A stretch of 40,633 bases of DNA from IMG/VR virus record IMGVR_UViG_3300017598_000604, positions 1-40,633 of that record; one strand, written 5' to 3'. Source of the DNA: a virus. The translations under genes and the position numbers were made by a program. Below the pieces are notes generated by a model. It ran no database searches. It was not told where the DNA came from and saw only the letters and a program-made list of their open reading frames with translations. This document shows, one piece after another, positions 21,955-29,575 of this stretch; position 1 is the stretch's first letter, and each line of letters opens with the position of its first letter.

Positions 21955-22886
21955 TTGTCGTGTATGTAATCTCGTGCGGTTCGTTGGTCGTGATAGCTAC
22001 TGAAACCAGGATACATTTCGAGAATGAAGGTTAAATCGTCCGAGCCGCGAGAAGTGCGCTTTGCATCTTGGATTGCTCTCTTCCAAATTGTACCCTGTGC
22101 GCGTTCATCATTTCGATATACTGCTGCTGCTTCGATGTTGCCTTTCTTTAATTCCGTTGCTTTAAGATATCGATAGAGATCGACAAGCACTCCCTCTTTG
22201 AGTGTGTATGGGTCGATTACGAGTGGGATTGACGTGCTGAGTGAGAGTGAAGTAGGCAACGCCCAATAGATATAATGTACTACCTCGCTCAAAAGAGGAG
22301 GAGGATATATTTCATACATTGGGTATCCGTTCGAATCGACTCCTACCTGCGCGACGAGGTGGGGGATATTCCCGGTTAGACTCCTGCCTGGGGCTTGTAT
22401 GCCGATTGCTTCAAGAGGAACTTCGGTTAATTGTTTACGGAGGCGCGTGAAGTAGAAGTCTCCGACCCAACGTGCGTCGGATGCGAGCGGGTGGTGGCGT
22501 TTGACAATCACGTAGGACGCTGCCGCCGCCGCCGCTTCCCCGAAACCGGTCGATAGAACGAGGTTTGTCTCATCTGTGACGGATGCAATCTTATTCCAGG
22601 CGGATTGGACTTTGAAATAGTAATATTCTTGCGCGCCTGCGCTCATATCGGTTTCGAAGGTGGTCGATGCACCTGCGACCGCAGTGGAAGCGCGAGTGGT
22701 TGTGACTGTTCCGGTGTCAATAATTGCGGGGAGTGCAAGCTCGCCAACCTTGCGAAGGTGTCGGAAACGCACCTTACTCACCATTTCTTTGTAGCGGTTG
22801 TCTATCCACTTCGCGCAGGCGATGCCGCCTACATCGGTTGCTATAGAGGAGAGGATGTCGCGTGTTAATTCAGTTACGGTAGGCAT
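21942..22886 (-). CDS. Adaptor / tail tubular A-like protein
   Basis: The 314-residue product has an N-terminal helix (VTELTRDILSSIATD), then AKWIDNRYKEMVSKVRFRHL, a pattern found in phage adaptors. Beta segments follow, and then EIYPPP followed by VHYIYWALP. The C-terminal 80 residues are helical. An alanine run (EAAAAAASY) sits near residue 120. Position after the capsid cluster and before smaller adaptor-like genes supports a head-tail connector role, not an enzymatic one. Confidence 0.55.
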   Translation of the reverse strand: MPTVTELTRDILSSIATDVGGIACAKWIDNRYKEMVSKVRFRHLRKVGELALPAIIDTGTVTTTRASTAVAGASTTFETDMSAGAQEYYYFKVQSAWNKIASVTDETNLVLSTGFGEAAAAAASYVIVKRHHPLASDARWVGDFYFTRLRKQLTEVPLEAIGIQAPGRSLTGNIPHLVAQVGVDSNGYPMYEIYPPPLLSEVVHYIYWALPTSLSLSTSIPLVIDPYTLKEGVLVDLYRYLKATELKKGNIEAAAVYRNDERAQGTIWKRAIQDAKRTSRGSDDLTFILEMYPGFSSYHDQRTARDYIHDNWSR

Positions 22887-22897
22887 GTTATAATACC

Positions 22898-23104
22898 TTA
22901 ATATTTAAAGGTGCTGTGCTGTTTTACAAATTGCTTCGAAGCGGGTTTTGGTTTCTCCCTTGCATAATCACCCAATGCTTCCTGTGTGAGTGTGTTATCG
23001 TTGTATAAACGCTTCGCTGCTCCACTTAAAGATTCAGGTGGAAGGTCGCCTCGACGTGCGGCGAGTGCGAGTTTGAATGGGCTTGTAGGTTTATCTTTTG
23101 CCAT
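22898..23104 (-). CDS. DUF3008-like small basic protein
   Basis: The 68-residue product contains FKLALAARRGDLPPESLSGA, which resembles small phage proteins (DUF3008-type) with ALAARRGE...SGAAK. These are encoded near capsid and portal genes and have no known function. It overlaps the upstream gene by 14 bases. The SD is modest (CGGTGAG). Confidence 0.55.
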   Translation of the reverse strand: MAKDKPTSPFKLALAARRGDLPPESLSGAAKRLYNDNTLTQEALGDYAREKPKPASKQFVKQHSTFKY

Positions 23105-23318
23105 GTCTCACCGATCCCTTCTTTTTACGCTTACGCTCACGTAGTTCTCTTGCAAGTCGTTCTTTCTCTATCCTTTCGCGTTCTTCCTTCTCGGCCGCGA
23201 AAATAGTTACAACCGCTTCAACTTCCTCGCGTCGAGATCTCGGAAGTTCATCGATTTGTAAGTTGCCGTTGAATATCAAAGTTGCTAATCTTTTTGTAGA
23301 TGCTTTTAGTAAGTCCAT
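23091..23318 (-). CDS. Highly charged helical protein
   Basis: The 75-residue product has a globular-looking first half and then a Glu/Arg/Lys-rich helix (EKEERERIEKERLARELRER) ending in a basic tail. The SD GGAAGGATAGATA is good. A coiled-coil or scaffold-like role is plausible but untested. Confidence 0.6.
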   Translation of the reverse strand: MDLLKASTKRLATLIFNGNLQIDELPRSRREEVEAVVTIFAAEKEERERIEKERLARELRERKRKKKGSVRHGKR

Positions 23319-23321
23319 TAT

Positions 23322-23687
23322 CTATCCTTCCGATTCTTTCACGTATTTAAGTAATGTCGTTGGTGAACAACCAAGCAATGCTGCTGTTTCGTAACGTTTA
23401 CTCGTAAGACCATCAGCATCGATTACTATTTGCTTGCAGATTTCCTCCGCTACTTGTCGGAGTGTGCGTCCATTGCCGAGATCGAATGTGCGTCCGTTCC
23501 AATCAATTTGGAGTTTTTGGATGCTTGGGGATTTTTTGTCCGTTTGCAAACGTGAAACACTGAGAGCGATTTGTAATAATAAATTACGCAATCGTGAATT
23601 GTCTGCATACTCAAGGTGGCACAGGGATAGCATCTCTTGGATGTTTTCTATGCGTTCCTCGAATGTTGGTTTGTCGATATCATTCAT
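23322..23687 (-). CDS. Protein with C-terminal Fis-type HTH motif
   Basis: The 121-residue product has a helical N-terminal half and ends with RYETAALLGCSPTTLLKYVK, the pattern of a Fis-type helix-turn-helix (A-x-LLG-S-TTL--K). It lies among head-tail genes, so it may be a regulator expressed late, or the helix-turn-helix could serve in packaging. Its start overlaps the preceding stop (ATGA). Confidence 0.6.
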   Translation of the reverse strand: MNDIDKPTFEERIENIQEMLSLCHLEYADNSRLRNLLLQIALSVSRLQTDKKSPSIQKLQIDWNGRTFDLGNGRTLRQVAEEICKQIVIDADGLTSKRYETAALLGCSPTTLLKYVKESEG

Positions 23688-24253
23688 AGTGTGCCGTTCA
23701 TGCCGAAATAGGGCTTCATCATGCTGTTCATTAATTTTGAGTGCGCAGGGGTGAATAAGCGGATACCGCGCATCTCAGCAATACCGATGAGATAATAAAA
23801 AGCAGGACGTTGAGTTGTGTACTCATCCTTCGTGGACATTTCAATTCCGTACATATGTATTTCGGTGTGTCTGTTTTCCATTATTGCAAGTGCCAACATG
23901 AGAGATGCCGTTGAAGTGAAGAAGCCGATGTCCTTGCTATAAAAAGAGCATACCTCCTCAGCAGGGTAACGAACGCAGGTTGGTATTTCGGGTATGTCCT
24001 GATACATATAAATAGGACAGGTTGCTGTGGGGTATAAATGAGCGGAAGCGTAGCCGTTTTTCGATACCTCTGTTATGTAATCGGGATGGTGCACATCGAA
24101 CCAACGTGATGCCTTTTCCCATATCTTCTTATAATAAACCATGAGGTTGTTAAGCCCCCAAAGTTCATGCTCACCTGCATCGACTATTGGCTTGGCTGCG
24201 CTGAGTGTATCCTTCGCACAACCAAGCATAGCCAGTTTGCCTTTTTCGGTCAT
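23684..24253 (-). CDS. Rossmann-like enzyme related to DUF115/MAF-type proteins
   Basis: I start at the ATG before TEKGKLAMLG, giving 189 residues; the longer frame overlaps the upstream gene. Features are AMLGCAKDTLSAAKP, ELWGLNN, WFDVHHP, PIYMYQDIPEIP, FFTSTASLMLALAIM, MYGIEMS and EYTTQRPAFYYLIGIA. I recall this ordered set from many phage proteins with a DUF115-like glycosyltransferase-type fold and no proven substrate. Embedded in the virion operon, it may modify a structural protein or DNA. The leading strand-loop motif is GCAKDT in place of a glycine-rich loop. Confidence 0.55.
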   Translation of the reverse strand: MTEKGKLAMLGCAKDTLSAAKPIVDAGEHELWGLNNLMVYYKKIWEKASRWFDVHHPDYITEVSKNGYASAHLYPTATCPIYMYQDIPEIPTCVRYPAEEVCSFYSKDIGFFTSTASLMLALAIMENRHTEIHMYGIEMSTKDEYTTQRPAFYYLIGIAEMRGIRLFTPAHSKLMNSMMKPYFGMNGTL

Positions 24254-24257
24254 ACGA

Positions 24258-25202
24258 TTAACTCGTTGACTGCGTACCGGAATATTCCATTGAACGCTCA
24301 CCATCGTCGTTGACGATTGAGATAGGAGCGAAAAACTCCATATCGGCTCCAACCATGATTGAGCCTGCATCGTTGGACACGGAGCGGATATTAAGGTTCG
24401 GTCCGTAATGTCCTTTTGTGGTTGTTTGTGCTGTTGCGATTATGCCGGTTGCGTGCCTGTTTCGAACGTATGCACTCGGCGTTGAACCGTAAACATACAA
24501 AGAATCAAGCGCAGTGGAGTCATTGTTGACAACTGCGGTTGAAAAGTTACTATCGACCTCTTTTAACGTGATTCGAACGTTTTCTGGCCCTCCGCGAATT
24601 CGACATAATGAAATTCCACCCGCTGTCACAGCACCACCTGTATTACCAACGTGAGTATGATTAAGGACAGACGTACGATCTGCGTTACCATCGATAACGA
24701 TCCAATCATCACAATACATTGTCGAATCGTTATTCATTGTGATGCAATCTTGCATTGTGAAGTCTGCGGCGTTTACATCGATGGGTGCTGTGAGGTTGAG
24801 TACTCCGCAGGAAAACTTGACATTCTTGATTGTGATTGAAGCTGCACCAATGTCAATGTCTGCCGTGGTTGCGGTGGTAAAGGTAAGTTTTGGCATATCG
24901 GCTCCCTTACCAATGCCGATTACTGTAACACCTGCTACATCGAAATTTGCGCCTGCCGCCGCGATAATATTCTCCGCATGTCCCGGCATAAGCACAATAA
25001 CATCACCTTTGCTTGCAGTACACTTACCTACAGCATAATCAAGGGTTTTATATGGTTTACTCGGAACCTTCCCTTGATTTTGATTCGCGTTATCTGAGCC
25101 TGTACTATTATGAACGAAAAACACGGAACCGGTTGTGAATGGAAAGTCGCCAAGAACCGGTACTCCGCCGAGTGCGTATACCATGTCGCTATGGGTTGTC
25201 AT
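24258..25202 (-). CDS. Parallel beta-helix virion protein
   Basis: The 314-residue product has TGSVFFVHNSTGSD, then YKTLDYAVGKCTASKGDVIV, MPGHAENI and a series of short beta segments (VTVIGIGKGADMP, ITIKNVKFSCGV). I associate this order with beta-helix proteins encoded next to phage capsid genes, thought to be decoration or head fibres. It directly follows the major capsid gene. No catalytic motif is visible. Confidence 0.65.
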   Translation of the reverse strand: MTTHSDMVYALGGVPVLGDFPFTTGSVFFVHNSTGSDNANQNQGKVPSKPYKTLDYAVGKCTASKGDVIVLMPGHAENIIAAAGANFDVAGVTVIGIGKGADMPKLTFTTATTADIDIGAASITIKNVKFSCGVLNLTAPIDVNAADFTMQDCITMNNDSTMYCDDWIVIDGNADRTSVLNHTHVGNTGGAVTAGGISLCRIRGGPENVRITLKEVDSNFSTAVVNNDSTALDSLYVYGSTPSAYVRNRHATGIIATAQTTTKGHYGPNLNIRSVSNDAGSIMVGADMEFFAPISIVNDDGERSMEYSGTQSTS

Positions 25203-25324
25203 GTTTACTTTCTCCTTATACCTTTCCCTTTCGGTTCACCGATACGAGGATTCGGCAAAGGTAAACTGTTGTGGCGCGAGACGATACACCCTCGTAAAAA
25301 GGTTTCGCGCAAAAGAGTTATTGG

Positions 25325-26221
25325 TTAACCCGACGACCCATCTATACCCCTCCAACTCCCATAACCTTGCGTATGGCGTTGGTATGCGGTCGCTACTGCG
25401 TTCTTGGTTAATGGATCATCGAACATATCGAAGATCGGTGAATCTCGCCAGAAGAAATTAAGGTCATGTTGGCCTTTGCCTGCCATCAACCACCAGTAGG
25501 TTGAAGTGGTGATGTAGTGAGCAACCATGAACGATAGATCTTCATCAACGAGCGCGTTGATCTCGTTATCCGCTTTGTATGGCTTACCGGATGAACCGAA
25601 GATTTCGCGTGCGATGAACTTGTTCGCACTCGTGACAATAGCCATAACGGGTGCCATTAAGCGCGGCAAATTCCGCTCATCGGTTTGATCTTCGAAGCGG
25701 GTGATTGAGTTTTGAATACCCGTGATCGAGAAACCGATATCAGGTGAAGGTCGATTTGCACGACTCTCTCCATCAAGTCCGGTATGTGCGGTACTGCATA
25801 GTGCTTCGGATGAAGTGAAGCCGACATATGAAGTCGAGAACGAGTTATTGAATACCGACCATGCGGCGACTTCTTCCCGGTTGCGACCTGCACGAGAGAG
25901 ACAACGTACCATTTCCTGCATCACACCGTAGAGTTCATCTCTCCACGCTTCCCAGGTAATTTCGACTGCGAGTCCGTATGGGGTTGCAGTGTATGCCTTT
26001 GTTCCGCCGGTGATGATTTCATCGAAGGTGAATTGCGAGCCTTCAGTCTTCTCAGGCATGGAACCAAGACCGGATACTTGGAAGTCGCTAACAGGGTTCC
26101 ACTCCATGTTTTCGACGTTGAATACGAGTGGATACTCCTTTGGTCTTTCTTTTCCTGTTTCAACGTATACTTCCCGAAGATCAGGTGCGAGTAATTCGCT
26201 AATTGAACCTCTTGTAATCAT
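25325..26221 (-). CDS. Major capsid protein (Mu gpT-like)
   Basis: The 298-residue protein has the pattern of HK97-fold major heads of the Mu gpT type: an N-terminal arm, a VSGLGSMPEK...FTFDEII stretch, a long helical spine region EEVAAWSVFNNSF, and a C-terminus with DDPLTKNAVATAYQRHTQGY. It is encoded after scaffold, decoration and unknown genes, as expected. Its length fits a compact major capsid. The SD AAGGAGAGGTAAAA is strong, in keeping with high expression. The 122 bases that follow hold no convincing gene. Confidence 0.8.
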   Translation of the reverse strand: MITRGSISELLAPDLREVYVETGKERPKEYPLVFNVENMEWNPVSDFQVSGLGSMPEKTEGSQFTFDEIITGGTKAYTATPYGLAVEITWEAWRDELYGVMQEMVRCLSRAGRNREEVAAWSVFNNSFSTSYVGFTSSEALCSTAHTGLDGESRANRPSPDIGFSITGIQNSITRFEDQTDERNLPRLMAPVMAIVTSANKFIAREIFGSSGKPYKADNEINALVDEDLSFMVAHYITTSTYWWLMAGKGQHDLNFFWRDSPIFDMFDDPLTKNAVATAYQRHTQGYGSWRGIDGSSG

Positions 26222-26243
26222 TTTTACCTCTCCTTAATTATTA

Positions 26244-26780
26244 TTATAAACCGGTTAACAAACCACCGACAGTGATGCGTGCTTGAACGCGACCATTAAC
26301 AGTTGAAGCAGGGTCTACGAGTAAATCAATCACGCCTGCAACGTATGCGGTTGACGATGCGCCGGGAGCGGAAAGTGACCAACCGTAGTGAGTATCGGAT
26401 GAACCATCTTTACCGAGATACACAGTTGAACCGACCTTGCTTACCTTCGCAGATGATGCGGTAGAGTGTACCAAATTCCCGATGAGAGTTACGCCCTCTC
26501 GAAGTTCAGCTACAGCGATGTTTGTCGTAACTGATGCAACCGCCTTCCCTTGCGCAATACCGACGATAAGATTAACGCTGCTTTTCTTTACAAAGTCCGT
26601 ATTACTCGAAGCACCGCTGCTTGTGTTCAGCGAGCAAGCGACCAACACATTGGAAGCGAGCTTAACTGGTGCGCCGACAATGAACGTGGCGGAAGTTTTC
26701 TGCGGATAACTCGCAAGTGGTGTTGAACTAAGTCCTGACTTTGCGCCTGGGACCATTTTCATTTTTGCTTGTGCAGCCAT
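26244..26780 (-). CDS. Capsid decoration-like protein
   Basis: The 178-residue protein is Ala/Val/Ser/Thr-rich with beta-barrel-like strands (PVKLASNVLVACS, VTLIGNLVHST, AGVIDLLVDPAS). It lies immediately before the major capsid gene, the usual place for decoration or head-stabilising proteins. There is no catalytic motif. The start has a strong SD (AAAAAGGAGATAAA). Confidence 0.7.
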   Translation of the reverse strand: MAAQAKMKMVPGAKSGLSSTPLASYPQKTSATFIVGAPVKLASNVLVACSLNTSSGASSNTDFVKKSSVNLIVGIAQGKAVASVTTNIAVAELREGVTLIGNLVHSTASSAKVSKVGSTVYLGKDGSSDTHYGWSLSAPGASSTAYVAGVIDLLVDPASTVNGRVQARITVGGLLTGL

Positions 26781-26783
26781 CTT

Positions 26784-27632
26784 TTATCTCCTTTTTACAC
26801 TTTTCGTTTTAGGTTTCTTTGTTGGTCCAGCATCAATCATAGCATTCTCCTTTGGTTTACCTTCGTGATATGTTACAGCTTTCATTGTAATGAAGTCATC
26901 GATATCGAAAAAGTCTATCCATGATTTATCGCCGCATGTATTTGCCCACTTTACCATCTTCGTGATTATTTTATTTTTAAGCCAATCAGGTTGCGTTACG
27001 CTGACTTTCCGAGTGCCGAAGATATCCTCAATTCGATGTTGCAGGTCAAGTTCGTCTTCCGACATTGATTGCCAGAATTCTTGGTTGGTTGAGCCGTACT
27101 TTCGCTCGAATTCGGTGCAGGTGCGCTTTATGATAATGTTGATATCTTTGCCGTTTGGTATTTGCTCATCGACAATCTTCCGTACCGTTGCATAACGTTC
27201 AAGTGCGTCTTCGAGTCCGTCACAGTAAACGAAGCCATTAAAATGACCGTCTGAGTAGAATCGTTCATCGACTCCAACTTTACCGTGAATCGGCATGAGG
27301 TCGCCGCAAATAATCGGACCGGCAAGTATTGCATTGTAAAATTGCATCGCTTCGAGGAAGTTTCTCACCTTTACCACAACTTTATAACATCGGAGTTTGC
27401 AATATTCCGGCACGAGATCGAAGTTATTAAACATCACACTATGCCATAGGAAACAATCTCGAAGAGAGGTTGTGTGACCGAAGAAAAGCCAGTTTGTGTT
27501 AAAGTCCATCGACGCATTCTGATTTACCTCGATTAAGCCTGTACCGGGATTAATGAACGTGAGATTAGAACGAAGACAGTTTTGAATTCCTGCTTCGAAC
27601 TTTTCATTCTGGAAATAAAGTTTACGCCACAT
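26784..27632 (-). CDS. Hypothetical protein in the capsid cluster
   Basis: I start at the second of two ATGs, because AAAGGAGGTTAT stands directly before it; the product has 282 residues. It contains NWLFFGHTTSLRDCFLWHSV and YCKLRCYKVVVKVRNFLEA in the first third and a basic tail. No family is recognised. The A/T-rich upstream spacer may hold a weak promoter, but the boxes are not convincing. Surrounded by scaffold and decoration genes, it is probably a head-related component, though its cysteine and aromatic content is unusual for one. Confidence 0.55.
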   Translation of the reverse strand: MWRKLYFQNEKFEAGIQNCLRSNLTFINPGTGLIEVNQNASMDFNTNWLFFGHTTSLRDCFLWHSVMFNNFDLVPEYCKLRCYKVVVKVRNFLEAMQFYNAILAGPIICGDLMPIHGKVGVDERFYSDGHFNGFVYCDGLEDALERYATVRKIVDEQIPNGKDINIIIKRTCTEFERKYGSTNQEFWQSMSEDELDLQHRIEDIFGTRKVSVTQPDWLKNKIITKMVKWANTCGDKSWIDFFDIDDFITMKAVTYHEGKPKENAMIDAGPTKKPKTKSVKRR

Positions 27633-27688
27633 ATAACCTCCTTTCATTGCTGTATAATATTTTTATAAAAAAATCAAGCATAATCTTA

Positions 27689-28366
27689 TCAACGAATCGG
27701 AACACCAGGAATTGTGCCTTTCTTCATACGATTACCGATGGAGTTTGCGGCTACGCTGCGAGCGGCTTTTTGACGCGTTGAATGCGCTTCCATTCTATTG
27801 AGCGTATCATCGGATACACCGGTTATCTCAGGAGTGACAACGTTCTTGAAAACCTCTTGTCCTTGTTTTCGGTTTGTTGCTTCTGCGAGATCGTGTATAT
27901 CCGCTTCGACTCCGAATTGTTGACGTAGGCGTTTATTCTCCTCACGTTTCGCAAGCAGAAGGTGTTTGTCTTTTGGAATATGCATGAGTAGAACGTCACC
28001 GATTCGAATTGTATTGTCTTCGCGTGTAAGTTCCGCTGCTTCGGGGAAGTCGGAGGTACTCGATACAATCCAACCGTCCGCTTTCGCGCTCCATACCATA
28101 GTGCCTTGTAAGTTTACGTAATTCACCCACTTCGTTATATAGAGCGGGTGGTTCGTGCCGATTTCAAGATACGACTTCGAGATATCACTTCGAATCTCCC
28201 TGTTTCGTTCAGGGTTTAGAGCGTCGTGGTCGTGTGGGATTGCTCCTCTGTCTGCGTATTGCTCCTCTGCTTGTTCTTCGAGATTGTCGGTGCGCTTGAT
28301 TAAAGTTTCTCGTTGCTCGTGTCCTGCTGGGGGCAACCCGAATGAGTCTAATTTAACTTCTGGCAT
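27689..28366 (-). CDS. Helical virion-cluster protein
   Basis: The 225-residue product opens MPEVKLDSFGLPPAGHEQRE and has a beta-rich middle with LYITKWVNYVNLQGTMVWSA, possibly exposed on the head, and then a helical, Arg/Lys-rich C-terminus. I cannot name a family. It lies between the scaffold candidate and the capsid genes with short spacers. The SD is AAAGGAGGAATT. Confidence 0.55.
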   Translation of the reverse strand: MPEVKLDSFGLPPAGHEQRETLIKRTDNLEEQAEEQYADRGAIPHDHDALNPERNREIRSDISKSYLEIGTNHPLYITKWVNYVNLQGTMVWSAKADGWIVSSTSDFPEAAELTREDNTIRIGDVLLMHIPKDKHLLLAKREENKRLRQQFGVEADIHDLAEATNRKQGQEVFKNVVTPEITGVSDDTLNRMEAHSTRQKAARSVAANSIGNRMKKGTIPGVPIR

Positions 28367-28380
28367 AATTCCTCCTTTAT

Positions 28381-29193
28381 CTATGCTGCATCACCGAAAT
28401 ATTCCTTGCCTCGTTTTTCCCAAAAGTCATTCCATCCTGCATACCCCATACCTTTGTAGTATTCATCGGGGGTCTTTCCGACAGTAGACATAGCCGAGAT
28501 GGATTCTTTCGATAAAATCTCTTCCGGTTTCGGTGTGGTTCCGTTTCCTTTTTTTCCTTCTTCGCGTGCATTATTCGCATTCGATGGATCGAGTTGGTTT
28601 TGTGTATTACTACGAAGAGTTGCTTCCTTCGTTGCTTCTGTTATAATTGCAATATTCGCGCCGAGTGCCATATTGTAAGCGGCTTCACGCATCTTTGGAT
28701 TCATGCGTTGTTCAGGGGTAAGTTGAGAGAGTGCAGCATCATATGATTGCTTGACTTCGGGGATTGAAAGTTTATCCATCTTACCTTTCGTAATCTCATC
28801 GGAAAGCATATCGATTGTATTGATGCCTGCTGACATGGCGGGGTCGATGTCTTCGCTCTTTATCTGAAGTCGTGTAACTTGCCTCTCAAGTCCTGCACGC
28901 TCCTTGTTCAACTTCGCAATCGGTTGTTGTTGTTGTACTGCTTCATCTATCTTCGTATCGATTGCGTCTATCTGCGTATTCAGCGTACCGATTTGATCTG
29001 CGATAGTTGGACCTGTTGGTGTTGCAGGTTGTATCGGTTGAGAAGGTTGCGTAGAACGCGCACCCGCTTCAAATGAATCAAGACGCTGCTTGAGAACGTC
29101 GAAATCTGCTTTCGGGACTGTCTCGATTGCGTTTGGGTCTGTTTCCGATTCCTTCGGCTTCCCTGTCGCTGGATCGATAATAGGATCTACCAT
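28381..29193 (-). CDS. Scaffolding protein candidate
   Basis: The 270-residue protein is charged and largely helical. An acidic N-terminal region and a Pro/Thr/Gln linker (about 48-66) precede a long coiled-coil-like part with IGTLNTQIDAIDTKI and QQQPIAKLNKERAGLERQV, and it ends in a small C-terminal module. Its place between portal and capsid genes and its low-complexity/helical architecture are typical of scaffolds. There is no protease motif. Confidence 0.65.
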   Translation of the reverse strand: MVDPIIDPATGKPKESETDPNAIETVPKADFDVLKQRLDSFEAGARSTQPSQPIQPATPTGPTIADQIGTLNTQIDAIDTKIDEAVQQQQPIAKLNKERAGLERQVTRLQIKSEDIDPAMSAGINTIDMLSDEITKGKMDKLSIPEVKQSYDAALSQLTPEQRMNPKMREAAYNMALGANIAIITEATKEATLRSNTQNQLDPSNANNAREEGKKGNGTTPKPEEILSKESISAMSTVGKTPDEYYKGMGYAGWNDFWEKRGKEYFGDAA

Positions 29194-29195
29194 AA

Positions 29196-29438
29196 TTAAC
29201 TCCCTCCTTGTTCGTGGTTTGCTTGTGAAGTGCGCTCACGCACCTCTGCTTCAACTTTCTTTCTTATCTCCTCGTACACTTTTATCTCATGCGCCATGCC
29301 GGTTGCGTTTTCTACCGAACCCCCGCGTATCGCTTTCGCAATCTTCCCGTTTAAGGTATCCTCTGCACCTTTAGCCCAATCAATGAAGTCTGAATATGCA
29401 GATGCGTTAGTCAACAAGTGTTCAATCCACCTTCGCAT
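29196..29438 (-). CDS. Small helical protein between portal and scaffold
   Basis: I use the ATG after AAAAGGAGAATAAAA, giving 80 residues; a longer frame overlaps the upstream gene. The product is mostly helical (AYSDFIDWAKGAEDTL...HEIKVYEEIRKKVEAE) and may be a coiled-coil assembly factor. It ends two bases before the scaffold gene start. Confidence 0.6.
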   Translation of the reverse strand: MRRWIEHLLTNASAYSDFIDWAKGAEDTLNGKIAKAIRGGSVENATGMAHEIKVYEEIRKKVEAEVRERTSQANHEQGGS

Positions 29439-29574
29439 TTTTATTCTCCTTTTTATCCTCACTCGACCCACCGCACAATTCACGAGATATCATAATGCAC
29501 TCTTCCTCTTCGAGAGGTTTCGGTGTGTTTATTCTATACTTACCTTCCTTCGTGGAATATTCATAAGTATGCAA
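29422..29574 (-). CDS. Short hypothetical protein after the portal gene
   Basis: A TTG one base after the portal stop is spaced well behind GAAGGAGGATGAT, giving 50 residues; the frame also remains open upstream within the portal gene. The product is Glu/Lys-rich with EGKYRINTPKPLEEEECIMI and a charged tail. Its end overlaps the next gene's start by 17 bases. Function unknown. Confidence 0.5.
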   Translation of the reverse strand: MHTYEYSTKEGKYRINTPKPLEEEECIMISRELCGGSSEDKKENKNAKVD

Positions 29575-29575
29575 A

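Noticed and set aside
25203-25324. Possible 37-residue minus-strand frame between the capsid and beta-helix genes
   Set aside because: It would start at a TTG without an SD; the coding signal is too weak to list as a gene.
27648-27688. A/T-rich spacer as a promoter
   Set aside because: TTGATT and TATTAT-like boxes are present on the minus strand but the spacing is about 14 or 15 bases, too short to support a call.
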